Of a stretch of 13,200 nucleotides of DNA, positions 1 through 6,951 are shown piece by piece. The stretch is from an uncultured Porphyromonadaceae bacterium (GTDB lineage: Bacteria > Bacteroidota > Bacteroidia > Bacteroidales > Muribaculaceae): positions 1 to 13,200 of the forward strand of contig CAMWLX010000051.1 of assembly GCA_947175225.1 (NCBI GenBank), in the 5' to 3' direction. A program made the position numbers and the translations under genes. Below the pieces are notes generated by a model that searched no databases, was not told the origin of the DNA, and worked only from the letters and a program-made list of their open reading frames with translations. Position 1 is the first letter of the stretch. Each line of letters opens with the position of its first letter.

Positions 1-135
1 GTTATTAGATGCCCTCATTGCAAGAACGATGATCCTCACTGCATAATGGCAGATGTAAAGGGTGGAAATCCCCATTTCGAGATCAAAGAATCTCTATGCC
101 TTGATTGCGCCAACTTTTGCCTTATAGGAGATTAA
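1..135 (+). CDS. C-terminal end of a Cys-rich, probably zinc-binding protein (partial)
   Basis: Frame 1 is open from the first base to a TAA at 133-135 and gives the last 44 residues of a protein whose start lies outside the window. Seen directly: CPHC at residues 4-7, a further Cys at 14, CLDC at 33-36 and a Cys at 40. Two CxxC knuckles plus extra Cys and His suggest a zinc-ribbon-like metal site; this is an inference from spacing. An iron-sulfur site is the alternative. I do not recognise the family and assign no function. An ATG at codon 16 could in principle start a tiny protein, but this would split the CPHC knuckle from its partner, so a truncated longer gene is more likely. Confidence 0.55.
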   Translation, partial: VIRCPHCKNDDPHCIMADVKGGNPHFEIKESLCLDCANFCLIGD

Positions 136-256
136 GGCCCTGTTCTCCAAGAAGAAATTGCGCTTATCCTCTAAGTTTACTGACCTTGTGCTTTCGACAT
201 AAGTCCATCAACCGCTGCATATGTGCCCTCTGTGTGAGTCTGAAATCCGTGATAGC

Positions 257-288
257 CAGAAGCACGTCCCTGACCGAGCGTGCTTCTG
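257..288 (+). terminator. Perfect 10-bp hairpin, possible terminator
   Basis: CAGAAGCACG (257-266) is the exact reverse complement of CGTGCTTCTG (279-288), with a 12-base loop. The sequence after the stem (TCGTAATAATTTCAATTTT) is AT-rich but has no immediate T run, so it is a weak intrinsic terminator at best. It lies about 120 bp after the stop of the upstream Cys-rich gene and could end that transcript or form the 3' stem of an unassigned small RNA. Confidence 0.4.
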
Positions 289-355
289 TCGTAATAATTT
301 CAATTTTCCCAATCCTTACACAATTTTACACAAAATAATTCGTTAATGAAAAAGT

Positions 356-379
356 GAAGCCACAAGGCTTCCTAATTTT
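356..379 (+). terminator. Short GC-containing hairpin before the isomerase gene
   Basis: GAAGCC (356-361) pairs perfectly with GGCTTC (366-371) across an ACAA loop and is followed by CTAATTTT. The stem is short and the T tract is broken. It may be a weak terminator or, only about 40 bases before the ATG at 413, a 5'-UTR structure of the isomerase transcript. Confidence 0.3.
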
Positions 380-412
380 ACCATATCGATTTATTCAATA
401 TCGACAACGACA

Positions 413-2350
413 ATGAAAAGAAAGCACATAGCTGCATTATCCATTATCGCAGGCTCAATCTTGTGCGCTGCAGCGAAGGATGAAATCATCATGACGGTGA
501 ACGGCGTGGATGTACCGCGCTCTGAATTTGAATACCTCTACCACAAAAACCAGCAACAGCAAGTTGACCCTCAGAGCCTCGAGGAATATGCTGAAATGTT
601 TAAGATCTACAAACTTAAAGTTGCGGATGCCCTTGATCATAAACTCGACACCATGTCGGCTTTTATAAAGGAGATGGATCAATATAAGCAAGACCTTGCA
701 ACCCCTTATATGACAGATTCACTCTATCTGAATTCCCTCGTCAAGGAAGCTTATGATTTTAGCCGGGAGGAAGTGGAGGCTTTCCACATCATGCTCGCCA
801 AGAGTCCATCCGACCAAGAGACACGCCAAGCAAAAGCTCAAGCTGATTCTATTCGCTCGGTGCTTCTTAACGGTGGAGATTTTGCAGAATTGGCTGCAAA
901 ATTTTCCGTTGACCGCGCAAGCAGCAACAACGGAGGCCGCATGGGCTACATCGTCTCCGGACGTTTCCCTTATGCTTTTGAAAAAGCAGCTTACACTCTT
1001 GCCCCGGGCCAGATCTCAGAAATAGTCGAGTCTCCCCAAGGATTCCATATTCTGAAAGGAGGTAAGCATCGTCCTGCACGCGGCACAGTCCTTGTGGAGC
1101 ATATCATGAAGATGGTGCCCCCTACTGCTACCGCTGAGCAGCAGGCTGCTGCTAAAGCTACAATCGACAGTATATATAATGCAGTCGTTGCAAACCCAAA
1201 CAGTTTTGAAGATCTTGCCCGTGAACTTAGCGACGACAAAGGTTCCGGTCGACAGGGTGGCAAGCTCAACTGGTTTGGTGCCGGTATGATGGTCGAGCCT
1301 TTCGACTCCGCTTCCTTTGCTTTGGAGGTGAACGAAATCTCCCTTCCGGTGAAAAGCCAATATGGATGGCATATCATCCGCAAACTTGATGCAAAGGCTC
1401 CGGCAAGTTTGGCTGAACTTAAACCCCAAGTTCTTAAGCGCATAGCTAATCCGCAAGACGACCGATATGATCTTGTAGACAAAAATCTTATTTCAAGACT
1501 TCAGAAAAAGCATAAGGGGATGCTTAATGAAAAGAATATCGATGCTCTATGCAGCGAAATCAAAGTCAATGGTCTTGACAGTACGTGGCATGCTCGCGCC
1601 CTCGATCCGGCTCAACTTGGAGGCATAGAAATTGCTAGAGTTGGCAAAAACAGCATTACTCTCGCTGAATGGGCAGCCACTGTTCGTCCGATGGTGATTC
1701 CTGATGGTGAAGAAGCTGCTTATGAATTTCGTAGATACGTCAATCATCATTTAGAGAATAGCCTCAAGGCTGCCGAATATGATTGGCTTTACGCCAACGA
1801 ACCTGACTACCGCAACCTTCTGAATGAATACCGAGAGGGTTCTCTGCTCTATGAGGCAAGCCTACGTGAGGTGTGGGATAAAGCTGCTAAAGACAATGAC
1901 GGTCTGACCGACTATTTCAATGCGCACAAGGATGAATACAAGTGGACTAAACCCCATGTGAAAGGCATACTCGTACAAGCCACCAATGACTCCGTTGCAA
2001 GCCTTGTAAGAACCGGACTTCGTGAAGTTTCTGACGACAATGGTCTAAAAGCTCTCAAAAAGCAATTCGTCGGAAAAGCTTCCATGGACCGCATCCTTAT
2101 GGAAGAAGGACAAAATCCGATGGTTGACAACGTAATTTTCGGTGGTGATCCGGTAACTCCTAACAATAAGAAATATACTGTCTACTTTATCTTTGAGCCT
2201 AAACTTCTCGAAGCTCCCGAGACAATGACAGACGTCAGAAGCCTTGTGACAAGCGACTATCAGAATAAGCTCGAGAAAGACTGGGTGGAAAGCCTGAAAA
2301 CACGCTATCCCGTCAAAGTCAACGAGAAGGTCCTCAAAAAAGTAAAGTAA
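413..2350 (+). CDS. Periplasmic peptidyl-prolyl isomerase with two parvulin (rotamase) domains, PpiC/SurA family
   Basis: The 645-residue product should isomerise prolyl bonds and chaperone outer-membrane proteins in the periplasm. Residues 1-21 form a signal peptide: a basic MKRKH start, a hydrophobic core and a likely AAA|KDE cleavage. The Cys at 18 sits in a poor lipobox (SILC), so type I cleavage is preferred. Residues 25-120 resemble the SurA/PpiD N-terminal chaperone helix region. Rotamase domain 1 spans about 122-217 (GGRMGYI near 174, GFHILKG near 210) and domain 2 about 224-328 (GGKLNWFG near 282, YGWHIIRKLD near 317). The remaining 300 residues are a C-terminal chaperone-like part without a recognised catalytic motif. 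The ATG at 413 is chosen because it starts the signal peptide; no Shine-Dalgarno sequence precedes it, as usual in Bacteroidetes. It appears to be its own transcription unit, with a terminator after it. The family call is firm; the client proteins are unknown. Confidence 0.93.
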   Translation: MKRKHIAALSIIAGSILCAAAKDEIIMTVNGVDVPRSEFEYLYHKNQQQQVDPQSLEEYAEMFKIYKLKVADALDHKLDTMSAFIKEMDQYKQDLATPYMTDSLYLNSLVKEAYDFSREEVEAFHIMLAKSPSDQETRQAKAQADSIRSVLLNGGDFAELAAKFSVDRASSNNGGRMGYIVSGRFPYAFEKAAYTLAPGQISEIVESPQGFHILKGGKHRPARGTVLVEHIMKMVPPTATAEQQAAAKATIDSIYNAVVANPNSFEDLARELSDDKGSGRQGGKLNWFGAGMMVEPFDSASFALEVNEISLPVKSQYGWHIIRKLDAKAPASLAELKPQVLKRIANPQDDRYDLVDKNLISRLQKKHKGMLNEKNIDALCSEIKVNGLDSTWHARALDPAQLGGIEIARVGKNSITLAEWAATVRPMVIPDGEEAAYEFRRYVNHHLENSLKAAEYDWLYANEPDYRNLLNEYREGSLLYEASLREVWDKAAKDNDGLTDYFNAHKDEYKWTKPHVKGILVQATNDSVASLVRTGLREVSDDNGLKALKKQFVGKASMDRILMEEGQNPMVDNVIFGGDPVTPNNKKYTVYFIFEPKLLEAPETMTDVRSLVTSDYQNKLEKDWVESLKTRYPVKVNEKVLKKVK

Positions 2351-2411
2351 GTTGATGCAGCAAGTTTTGCTAATATAGCTATTCAAGCTAAGACAGCTAA
2401 ATACAAGTATT

Positions 2412-2438
2412 AAAACCTCGGCATGAGCTGAGGTTTTT
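2412..2438 (+). terminator. Strong intrinsic terminator after the first isomerase gene
   Basis: AAAACCTCGGC (2412-2422) pairs with GCTGAGGTTTT (2427-2437) over an ATGA loop. This gives an 11-bp stem with a single G-U pair, ending in TTTTT (2434-2438). The A-rich left arm would let it also work on the minus strand, but no minus-strand gene faces it. It separates the first isomerase from the lipoprotein-SurA-OstA gene run. Confidence 0.85.
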
Positions 2439-2455
2439 ACTTTATCTTCTTTTTT

Positions 2456-2487
2456 GTTGCACACATCCGATTTTTTTTGTAATTTTG
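2456..2487 (+). promoter_or_regulatory. Bacteroidetes-type promoter driving the lipoprotein-SurA-OstA gene run
   Basis: GTTG at 2456-2459 (3 of 4 against TTTG) is followed after exactly 20 bp by TAATTTTG at 2480-2487, a perfect match to the Bacteroidetes -7 element TAnnTTTG. The spacing fits the known 19-21 bp. It directly follows a terminator, which supports a new transcription unit. The predicted start site, about 4-6 bases after the -7 element, leaves only a few bases before the ATG at 2496. Confidence 0.75.
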
Positions 2488-2495
2488 CTCGTAAG

Positions 2496-3368
2496 ATGAA
2501 AAGGACTGCGCTAATACTTTTGGGGAGCATCGGTCTGACTGCCGGTTGTGGTCGCGCGACATACGACACTGACGCGGCAGACTTTGAAATCGTGGCGCAA
2601 TACCGCGATTCGGTGCTTCTGTTGTCTGACATTGTCAGGCAACTCCCTTCAGGCATTTCTTCTGCCGACAGCGCAGCTCTCATCAAGAAGATTGCAAACG
2701 AATGGATAGACAGCTTTCTTATAGAAGACCTCGCTGCCAGCCAGATCGACGATATGGACCGCATCAACTCGCTGACGGCTGACTACAAAAGAAGTCTGAT
2801 AGCTGATTCATATCGCAGGAAGATGCGCCGCAACGGCGTGCAGCCAGTCGATATGAATAGAGTGAGGACTTACTATAAGCAGCATGCTGGCGAGCTTCGT
2901 CTCGAACGCCCAATAGTGAAAGGTCTCTATATCAGACTTCCCTCTTCGTCGAAACACATTGAAGACATTCGCCAATGGATGAAGAATGCTGATGCGGATT
3001 CATACGATGCGTTAGAAAACACCGGGCGACGCGAGGCTACTGCTTTCCGATATTTCGCCGACCAGTGGGTCGACTTTGACGTGATTGCCGGCGAGATTCC
3101 CCACAAACTCGGCGATGGCGACAAGTTTGTGGAAAATAATGTCGATTTTGAAACGGATCTCAACGGCACGGTCTATATCCTTCATCTGACCGATTTTAGG
3201 AAGAGCGGCACCATAATGCCTGAAGATTACGCCGCTCCTATCATTGAAGACAGAATGAAGGCTCTCCATCTCGCTGACTATGAGTCGGGGCTTATCAAGG
3301 CTCTGCGTGCGACAGCGATTGAAAAAAATATTTTGAAAGAAGGCACATACATCATAAAGAGCAAATGA
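2496..3368 (+). CDS. SurA-like periplasmic chaperone lipoprotein without a rotamase domain
   Basis: The product is 290 residues. MKRTALILLGSIGLTAGC is a lipoprotein signal peptide with a TAGC lipobox, so Cys18 is the likely acylated residue and the protein should be membrane-anchored facing the periplasm. The body is charged and helical and resembles the N-terminal chaperone domain of SurA-type proteins. I see no parvulin signature (no GGxLG or GFHII motif), so isomerase activity is unlikely despite the way such neighbours are often named. The ATG at 2496 is chosen over an upstream TTG at 2454 because it begins the signal peptide and the upstream segment overlaps the promoter. The stop overlaps the next start by 4 bp (ATGA), implying translational coupling to the following isomerase. 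A role as partner chaperone in outer-membrane protein assembly is an inference from context. Confidence 0.8.
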   Translation: MKRTALILLGSIGLTAGCGRATYDTDAADFEIVAQYRDSVLLLSDIVRQLPSGISSADSAALIKKIANEWIDSFLIEDLAASQIDDMDRINSLTADYKRSLIADSYRRKMRRNGVQPVDMNRVRTYYKQHAGELRLERPIVKGLYIRLPSSSKHIEDIRQWMKNADADSYDALENTGRREATAFRYFADQWVDFDVIAGEIPHKLGDGDKFVENNVDFETDLNGTVYILHLTDFRKSGTIMPEDYAAPIIEDRMKALHLADYESGLIKALRATAIEKNILKEGTYIIKSK

Positions 3369-4774
3369 AAAAGACATTAATGACAATAGGCCTGACGGCA
3401 ATGGCAGCACTCCCGATTGGTTTCGTAGCTTTTGCCGATTCCAATTCCGGCCCCAAAAAGAACGTTATCGACGAAGTAGCTTGGATTGTCGGCGACAATG
3501 CTATCTACAAGTCGGAAATAGAAGATGAATATGCGCAGATGCGAAGCATGGGCATGAGCCCGGGCGGCGATCCTTACTGTGTGATTCCGGAGCAACTCGC
3601 TGTGGAAAAGCTTTACCTGCATCAAGGCAAGCTCGACACTATCGAACCCCCTATCAGCAGCCTCTCCCCAAGAGTTGAAATGCAACTCAACTATTTCGTA
3701 AAGGGGCTTGGAAGCCGTGAGAAAGTGGAAGAATACTTCCGCAAGCCATGGAATTCAATACGCGATGAGGCCATGGAAAAGATGAGAGCCAACTATATCA
3801 AGGAGACCGTGCAAGACAATCTTACGAAAAATGTCAAAGCTACTCCCAACGATGTAAAAAAATACTTCGCTAAACTTCCTGCCGACAGCATTCCATACGT
3901 GCCGATGCAGGTTGAGGTGCAACTTATGCAGCTCAATCCCATCATCCCCAAACAAGAGATTGAAGACGTGAAGGCACGTCTGCGCGATTTCACTGATCGT
4001 ATCAACAAGGGCGAGTCTGAATTCTCCACTCTCGCCATTTTCTACAGTGAAGATCCGGCAAGTGCTCCCAAAGGTGGCGAACTTGGATATGCTACTCGCG
4101 CTACATATGTGCCTGAGTTCTCAAATGTGGCTTTTAATCTCAACGACCCTAAGAAAGTAAGCCGTATCGTTGAGACTGAATTTGGCTTCCACATAATCCA
4201 GTTTATCGACCGAAAAGGGGATGAAGTGAACGTGCGTCATATTCTGCTCCGTCCCAAGGTAAATGAAAAAGACCTTCGGGATGCCACTATGCGCCTTGAC
4301 TCTGTCAGGAAGGAAATAGCTGCCGGCCGCTACACTTTTGACGAGAGTGTGAAATATATCAGCCAGGATAAGGACTCCCGAAACAATAAGGGGCTTATGT
4401 TAAACTCCAATCAGCAGAGTGAACGTTTCGGTACCACTCGATTTGAGATGCAAGACCTTCCACCTGAAATCGCCCAAAGAATCGAAAACATGCAGCCTGG
4501 CGAAATCAGCCAACCTTTCATCATGACTGACCCCAAGAAAAATCAGGAAGTGGCTGTCATGGTAAGGCTCCAGACAAGGATCCCGGGACATTCTGCCAAT
4601 CTTGCTGAAGACTACAACATGCTAAAGCGTATGTATGAAAACTACACCAAGGAGCAGATCATCAAAGACTGGGTGGAGAAAAAAATCAAGGACACTTATG
4701 TGCATATATCCGATGGATGGAACAATTGTGAGTTCCGCTATGAAGGATGGGAGAAAGAGAAAGCAGAGAAATAA
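3365..4774 (+). CDS. SurA-like periplasmic peptidyl-prolyl isomerase
   Basis: The 469-residue product matches the SurA plan: signal peptide, N-terminal chaperone region, two rotamase domains and a C-terminal helix. Residues 1-24 are a signal peptide with probable AFA|DSN cleavage. Residues 33-165 include the typical SurA opening, IDEVAWIVGDNAIYKSEIE. The first rotamase domain (about 183-284) is canonical, with GGELGYA near 238 and FGFHIIQFIDRKG near 273. The second (about 287-404) starts with VRHILLRP but is divergent: the GGDLGW-type segment reads NKGLMLN and the FGYHI segment is absent. This suggests one active and one mainly structural domain. In E. coli SurA, too, only one parvulin domain carries the isomerase activity. 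The start overlaps the lipoprotein stop, and the next gene begins directly after its stop. The protein probably escorts beta-barrel proteins to the outer membrane. Confidence 0.92.
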   Translation: MKKTLMTIGLTAMAALPIGFVAFADSNSGPKKNVIDEVAWIVGDNAIYKSEIEDEYAQMRSMGMSPGGDPYCVIPEQLAVEKLYLHQGKLDTIEPPISSLSPRVEMQLNYFVKGLGSREKVEEYFRKPWNSIRDEAMEKMRANYIKETVQDNLTKNVKATPNDVKKYFAKLPADSIPYVPMQVEVQLMQLNPIIPKQEIEDVKARLRDFTDRINKGESEFSTLAIFYSEDPASAPKGGELGYATRATYVPEFSNVAFNLNDPKKVSRIVETEFGFHIIQFIDRKGDEVNVRHILLRPKVNEKDLRDATMRLDSVRKEIAAGRYTFDESVKYISQDKDSRNNKGLMLNSNQQSERFGTTRFEMQDLPPEIAQRIENMQPGEISQPFIMTDPKKNQEVAVMVRLQTRIPGHSANLAEDYNMLKRMYENYTKEQIIKDWVEKKIKDTYVHISDGWNNCEFRYEGWEKEKAEK

Positions 4775-6472
4775 ATGACTCGGTATCAAAAAGGACTTCT
4801 GTGGATTATTGGAGTGATGTCGCTGATTTTTTTCGGCAACATCGCTTTCTGTGCATATGCTCAGCAGGTCAAAAAGAAAGAAAACCAGAAAAAAGAGGAA
4901 TCTTATACCCGTCCTACTCCCACTCGTCCAATTAAGCCGGAAATTCCGTCGCTAAACAGGTATCAAAGCGACAAAGTATTCCTCGAATACGCCGACAGTC
5001 TCTACAAGTTGCAACCTGCGTGGAATGACACTACCGAAAAACAAATAGTCACCGGCAACGTCAAATTCCGTCAAGGATCACTCTGGATGTTTTGCGACTC
5101 AGCATATTACTATCCGGAAATCAATTCTATGGATGCTTTCGGACATATCCGAATGGAGCAAGGAGATACCCTATTCGTATGGGCTGACCAGCTCTATTAC
5201 AATGGCGATGCCCGGCTTGCAAAACTTACCAACGGCCCTTCTGAGTCTAAGGTGCGCCTAAAAGACCCCAGTGGCGAACTTCTTACGGATACACTCGATT
5301 ATGATGTTGACCTTGAGATAGGTTACTATGGTTGCGGCGGTTTGCTTAAGGATGATGTCAACACCCTTTCTTCAGTTTTTGGCCAGTACAATAGCCGTAC
5401 GAAAGATGCAGAGTTCTTTTATGATGTGGAGCTCATCAACCACAAAGACAATTTTTATCTTTACACCGACACTCTCTACTACAATACAGGTACGCATTTG
5501 GCTCGTATAGACAGCCCTACCGACATCTACGGACCAAACGACACTATCTATACAAGCAAAGGGTGGTATAACACCCAGACCGGAAACCTTGATATGATCC
5601 ATCGCTCCACAATAATTCACAAGGATTCTCTCGGACGCGCCACAACACTCACAGGAGACTCTATCGTCTACGACAATGCGACAAGGATCAGCCGCGCGTA
5701 TCAATATCGCGACATTACAAAGTTAGGGCAACCAACCATTATTACTGACACGGCCAACAAAATCATCTTGATTAGTGGCTTCGGTATGTATAATGACTCT
5801 ACAAAAGAGGCTTTCGCTACCGACTATCCCTTATTAAAGGAATATTCACGTCCGGACACTCTCTTTTTAAGAGCTGACTCTATATTCACTTTTATCAGGC
5901 AAGATACCATCAGAGTTCCTAAGTTCTATCCCGAAAAATTCGTCAGAGAACCTTTCAATGCTTCTAATTTCGAATATCTTGAATGGACTTTCGACGATGA
6001 GGATGAATGGCTCACCCCTATCTCAAAAGATGAGATGAAGGGACTTCTCACCTCTATGCTCGAAATAATCAAAGAGGAGCACACTCCCATAATTCCAGAA
6101 GAATTAGATGACCCGAAGATTCCTGATGGCACGGAAATCTCAGATAGCATTGAGATTTCTGACAGCATAAGCCTCACTGATATTCCTAAATCCCTTCCCT
6201 CCTCTACCCCGCCGGAAGAAAAAGAAGATGAGATCGAGATGATTATCCAGGAAATACGCGACTATCACGTAGCTAAGGCATATCCAAGAGCAAGATTCTT
6301 CAATCAGGATCTGCAAGGAGTTGCCGACACTCTGGAGATCTATGAAAACGACTCCTTAATGTATATGAAGAGAAAACCTGTGGCTTGGAGTGGTGAGCGA
6401 CAAGTGAATGGAGAAGTGATCATTCTCCACTTCAATGATTCTACCATTGACCATGCTATTCTCCCTAAATAA
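4775..6472 (+). CDS. OstA/LptA-like LPS-transport protein, main part, ended by an in-frame TAA
   Basis: The 565-residue reading frame starts one base after the SurA stop. Residues 8-29 are a hydrophobic signal segment with possible AYA|Q cleavage. Residues about 60-400 are a long run of beta-strand repeats of the OstA/LptA (beta-jellyroll) type, with recurring phrases such as GDTLFVWADQLYYNGD (130-145), DNFYLYTDTLYYNTG (225-239) and LTGDSIVYDN (292-301). Such proteins bind or bridge lipopolysaccharide between inner and outer membrane. Residues about 400-490 are an acidic, Ser/Pro-rich linker. Residues 495-562 resume the repeat fold and end abruptly at ...DHAILPK. A TAA at 6470-6472 stops translation, but the same frame continues as an evident extension of the same family (6479-6883). 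The product is therefore probably truncated by 137 codons including the stop. Alternatives are a sequencing error or a functional shortened form. Confidence 0.85.
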   Translation: MTRYQKGLLWIIGVMSLIFFGNIAFCAYAQQVKKKENQKKEESYTRPTPTRPIKPEIPSLNRYQSDKVFLEYADSLYKLQPAWNDTTEKQIVTGNVKFRQGSLWMFCDSAYYYPEINSMDAFGHIRMEQGDTLFVWADQLYYNGDARLAKLTNGPSESKVRLKDPSGELLTDTLDYDVDLEIGYYGCGGLLKDDVNTLSSVFGQYNSRTKDAEFFYDVELINHKDNFYLYTDTLYYNTGTHLARIDSPTDIYGPNDTIYTSKGWYNTQTGNLDMIHRSTIIHKDSLGRATTLTGDSIVYDNATRISRAYQYRDITKLGQPTIITDTANKIILISGFGMYNDSTKEAFATDYPLLKEYSRPDTLFLRADSIFTFIRQDTIRVPKFYPEKFVREPFNASNFEYLEWTFDDEDEWLTPISKDEMKGLLTSMLEIIKEEHTPIIPEELDDPKIPDGTEISDSIEISDSISLTDIPKSLPSSTPPEEKEDEIEMIIQEIRDYHVAKAYPRARFFNQDLQGVADTLEIYENDSLMYMKRKPVAWSGERQVNGEVIILHFNDSTIDHAILPK

Positions 6473-6478
6473 GGATTT

Positions 6479-6883
6479 ATGGCTGAGTATGTCGATGAAG
6501 ATTTCTACAATCAGCTTTCCGGGAAAAAAATGGAGGCATGGTTTGAAGATGACTATTTGAAGCGCCTATATGTCGATGGAAACGTACAGGTCATTATGCT
6601 TCCTATGGAAAATGACTCATCCTTCAATAAACTCGTGGATGCTGAGAGCAGTTACATGACCGTCGACTTGACCGACCGCAAGGTTGAGAAAATCAAAATG
6701 TGGCCGGAAGTGACCGGCAATACCACGCCACTTTTCCTCGTGAAGAAAGCTCAAAAATACCTCCCCAATTTCCGCTGGCTCGACGCTATCCGGCCAAAAC
6801 GCACTGAAATCGACGGTGTGATTAGATGGGACGACGAACTCGGTGAAATCCCCGAAGCCCTCGAACAATATTTCGCCGAATAA
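6479..6883 (+). pseudogene. C-terminal part of the OstA-like gene, separated by one stop codon
   Basis: This 134-codon frame is in the same phase as the preceding OstA-like gene, with only TAA GGA TTT between them. Its sequence, including DEDFYNQLSGKKMEAWF and LKRLYVDGNVQVI, matches what I recall of the C-terminal end of Bacteroidetes OstA-like proteins (a YNQ-GK-M phrase, then a strand ending in GN). It has no signal peptide of its own, so if translated separately from the ATG at 6479 by reinitiation, the product would stay in the cytoplasm, where this fold has no obvious use. I treat both pieces as one broken gene (4775-6883, 702 codons plus a terminal stop). It ends in TAA and is followed by a 68-bp gap before mutL. 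The frame itself shows no decay: no further stops and normal codon use, which argues for a recent mutation or a base error. Confidence 0.7.
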
Positions 6884-6916
6884 TCTATATAAATCATCTT
6901 TTCAACTCTGACAAAA

Positions 6917-6942
6917 TAAACGATTAAACTTTTAAACGATTA
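6917..6942 (+). repeat. Two exact 10-bp direct repeats before mutL
   Basis: TAAACGATTA occurs at 6917-6926 and again at 6933-6942, 16 bp start to start, with CTTTTAAA-like AT-rich sequence around them. The second copy ends 9 bases before the mutL ATG. This could be a tandem operator-like site in the short 68-bp gap, or chance in AT-rich DNA. Confidence 0.5.
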
Positions 6943-6951
6943 CCCCCACTC

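Larger units (their letters stand above)
136..412. other. Intergenic region with two hairpins, no gene
   Basis: This 277-bp gap has no convincing coding frame. It holds a perfect 10-bp stem at 257-288 and a perfect 6-bp stem at 356-371, both listed separately. I found no clear Bacteroidetes promoter (TTTG, about 20 bp, TAnnTTTG) for the isomerase gene at 413. TAATTTTA at 373-380 matches the -7 element at 7 of 8 positions but lacks a -33 partner. The stretch 136-256 could hold a small RNA, but I cannot assign one. Confidence 0.6.

Noticed and set aside
105..338. A 77-codon + strand frame crossing the end of the Cys-rich gene and the intergenic gap
   Set aside because: It overlaps the frame with the Cys knuckles, runs through the perfect hairpin at 257-288, and has an Arg/Cys/Leu-rich composition typical of non-coding sequence.
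991..1482. Overlapping 163- and 146-codon minus-strand frames inside the first isomerase gene
   Set aside because: Both sit opposite the conserved rotamase domains and arise from codon-use bias of the real gene.
2376..2390. TAGCT-ATTCA-AGCTA small dyad after the first isomerase stop
   Set aside because: A 5-bp AT-rich stem without a T tract, and the much stronger terminator lies just downstream.
2045..2767. A 240-codon open frame on the minus strand spanning the first terminator and promoter
   Set aside because: It overlaps two well-supported genes and crosses the intergenic terminator and promoter. Its translation shows no recognisable domain, so it is a shadow frame.
6470..6472. Reassignment of TAA to an amino acid as the explanation for the split OstA-like gene
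   Set aside because: TAA ends other genes in the window (for example at 2350, 4774, 6883 and 11544) in the expected way, so the genetic code is standard here.
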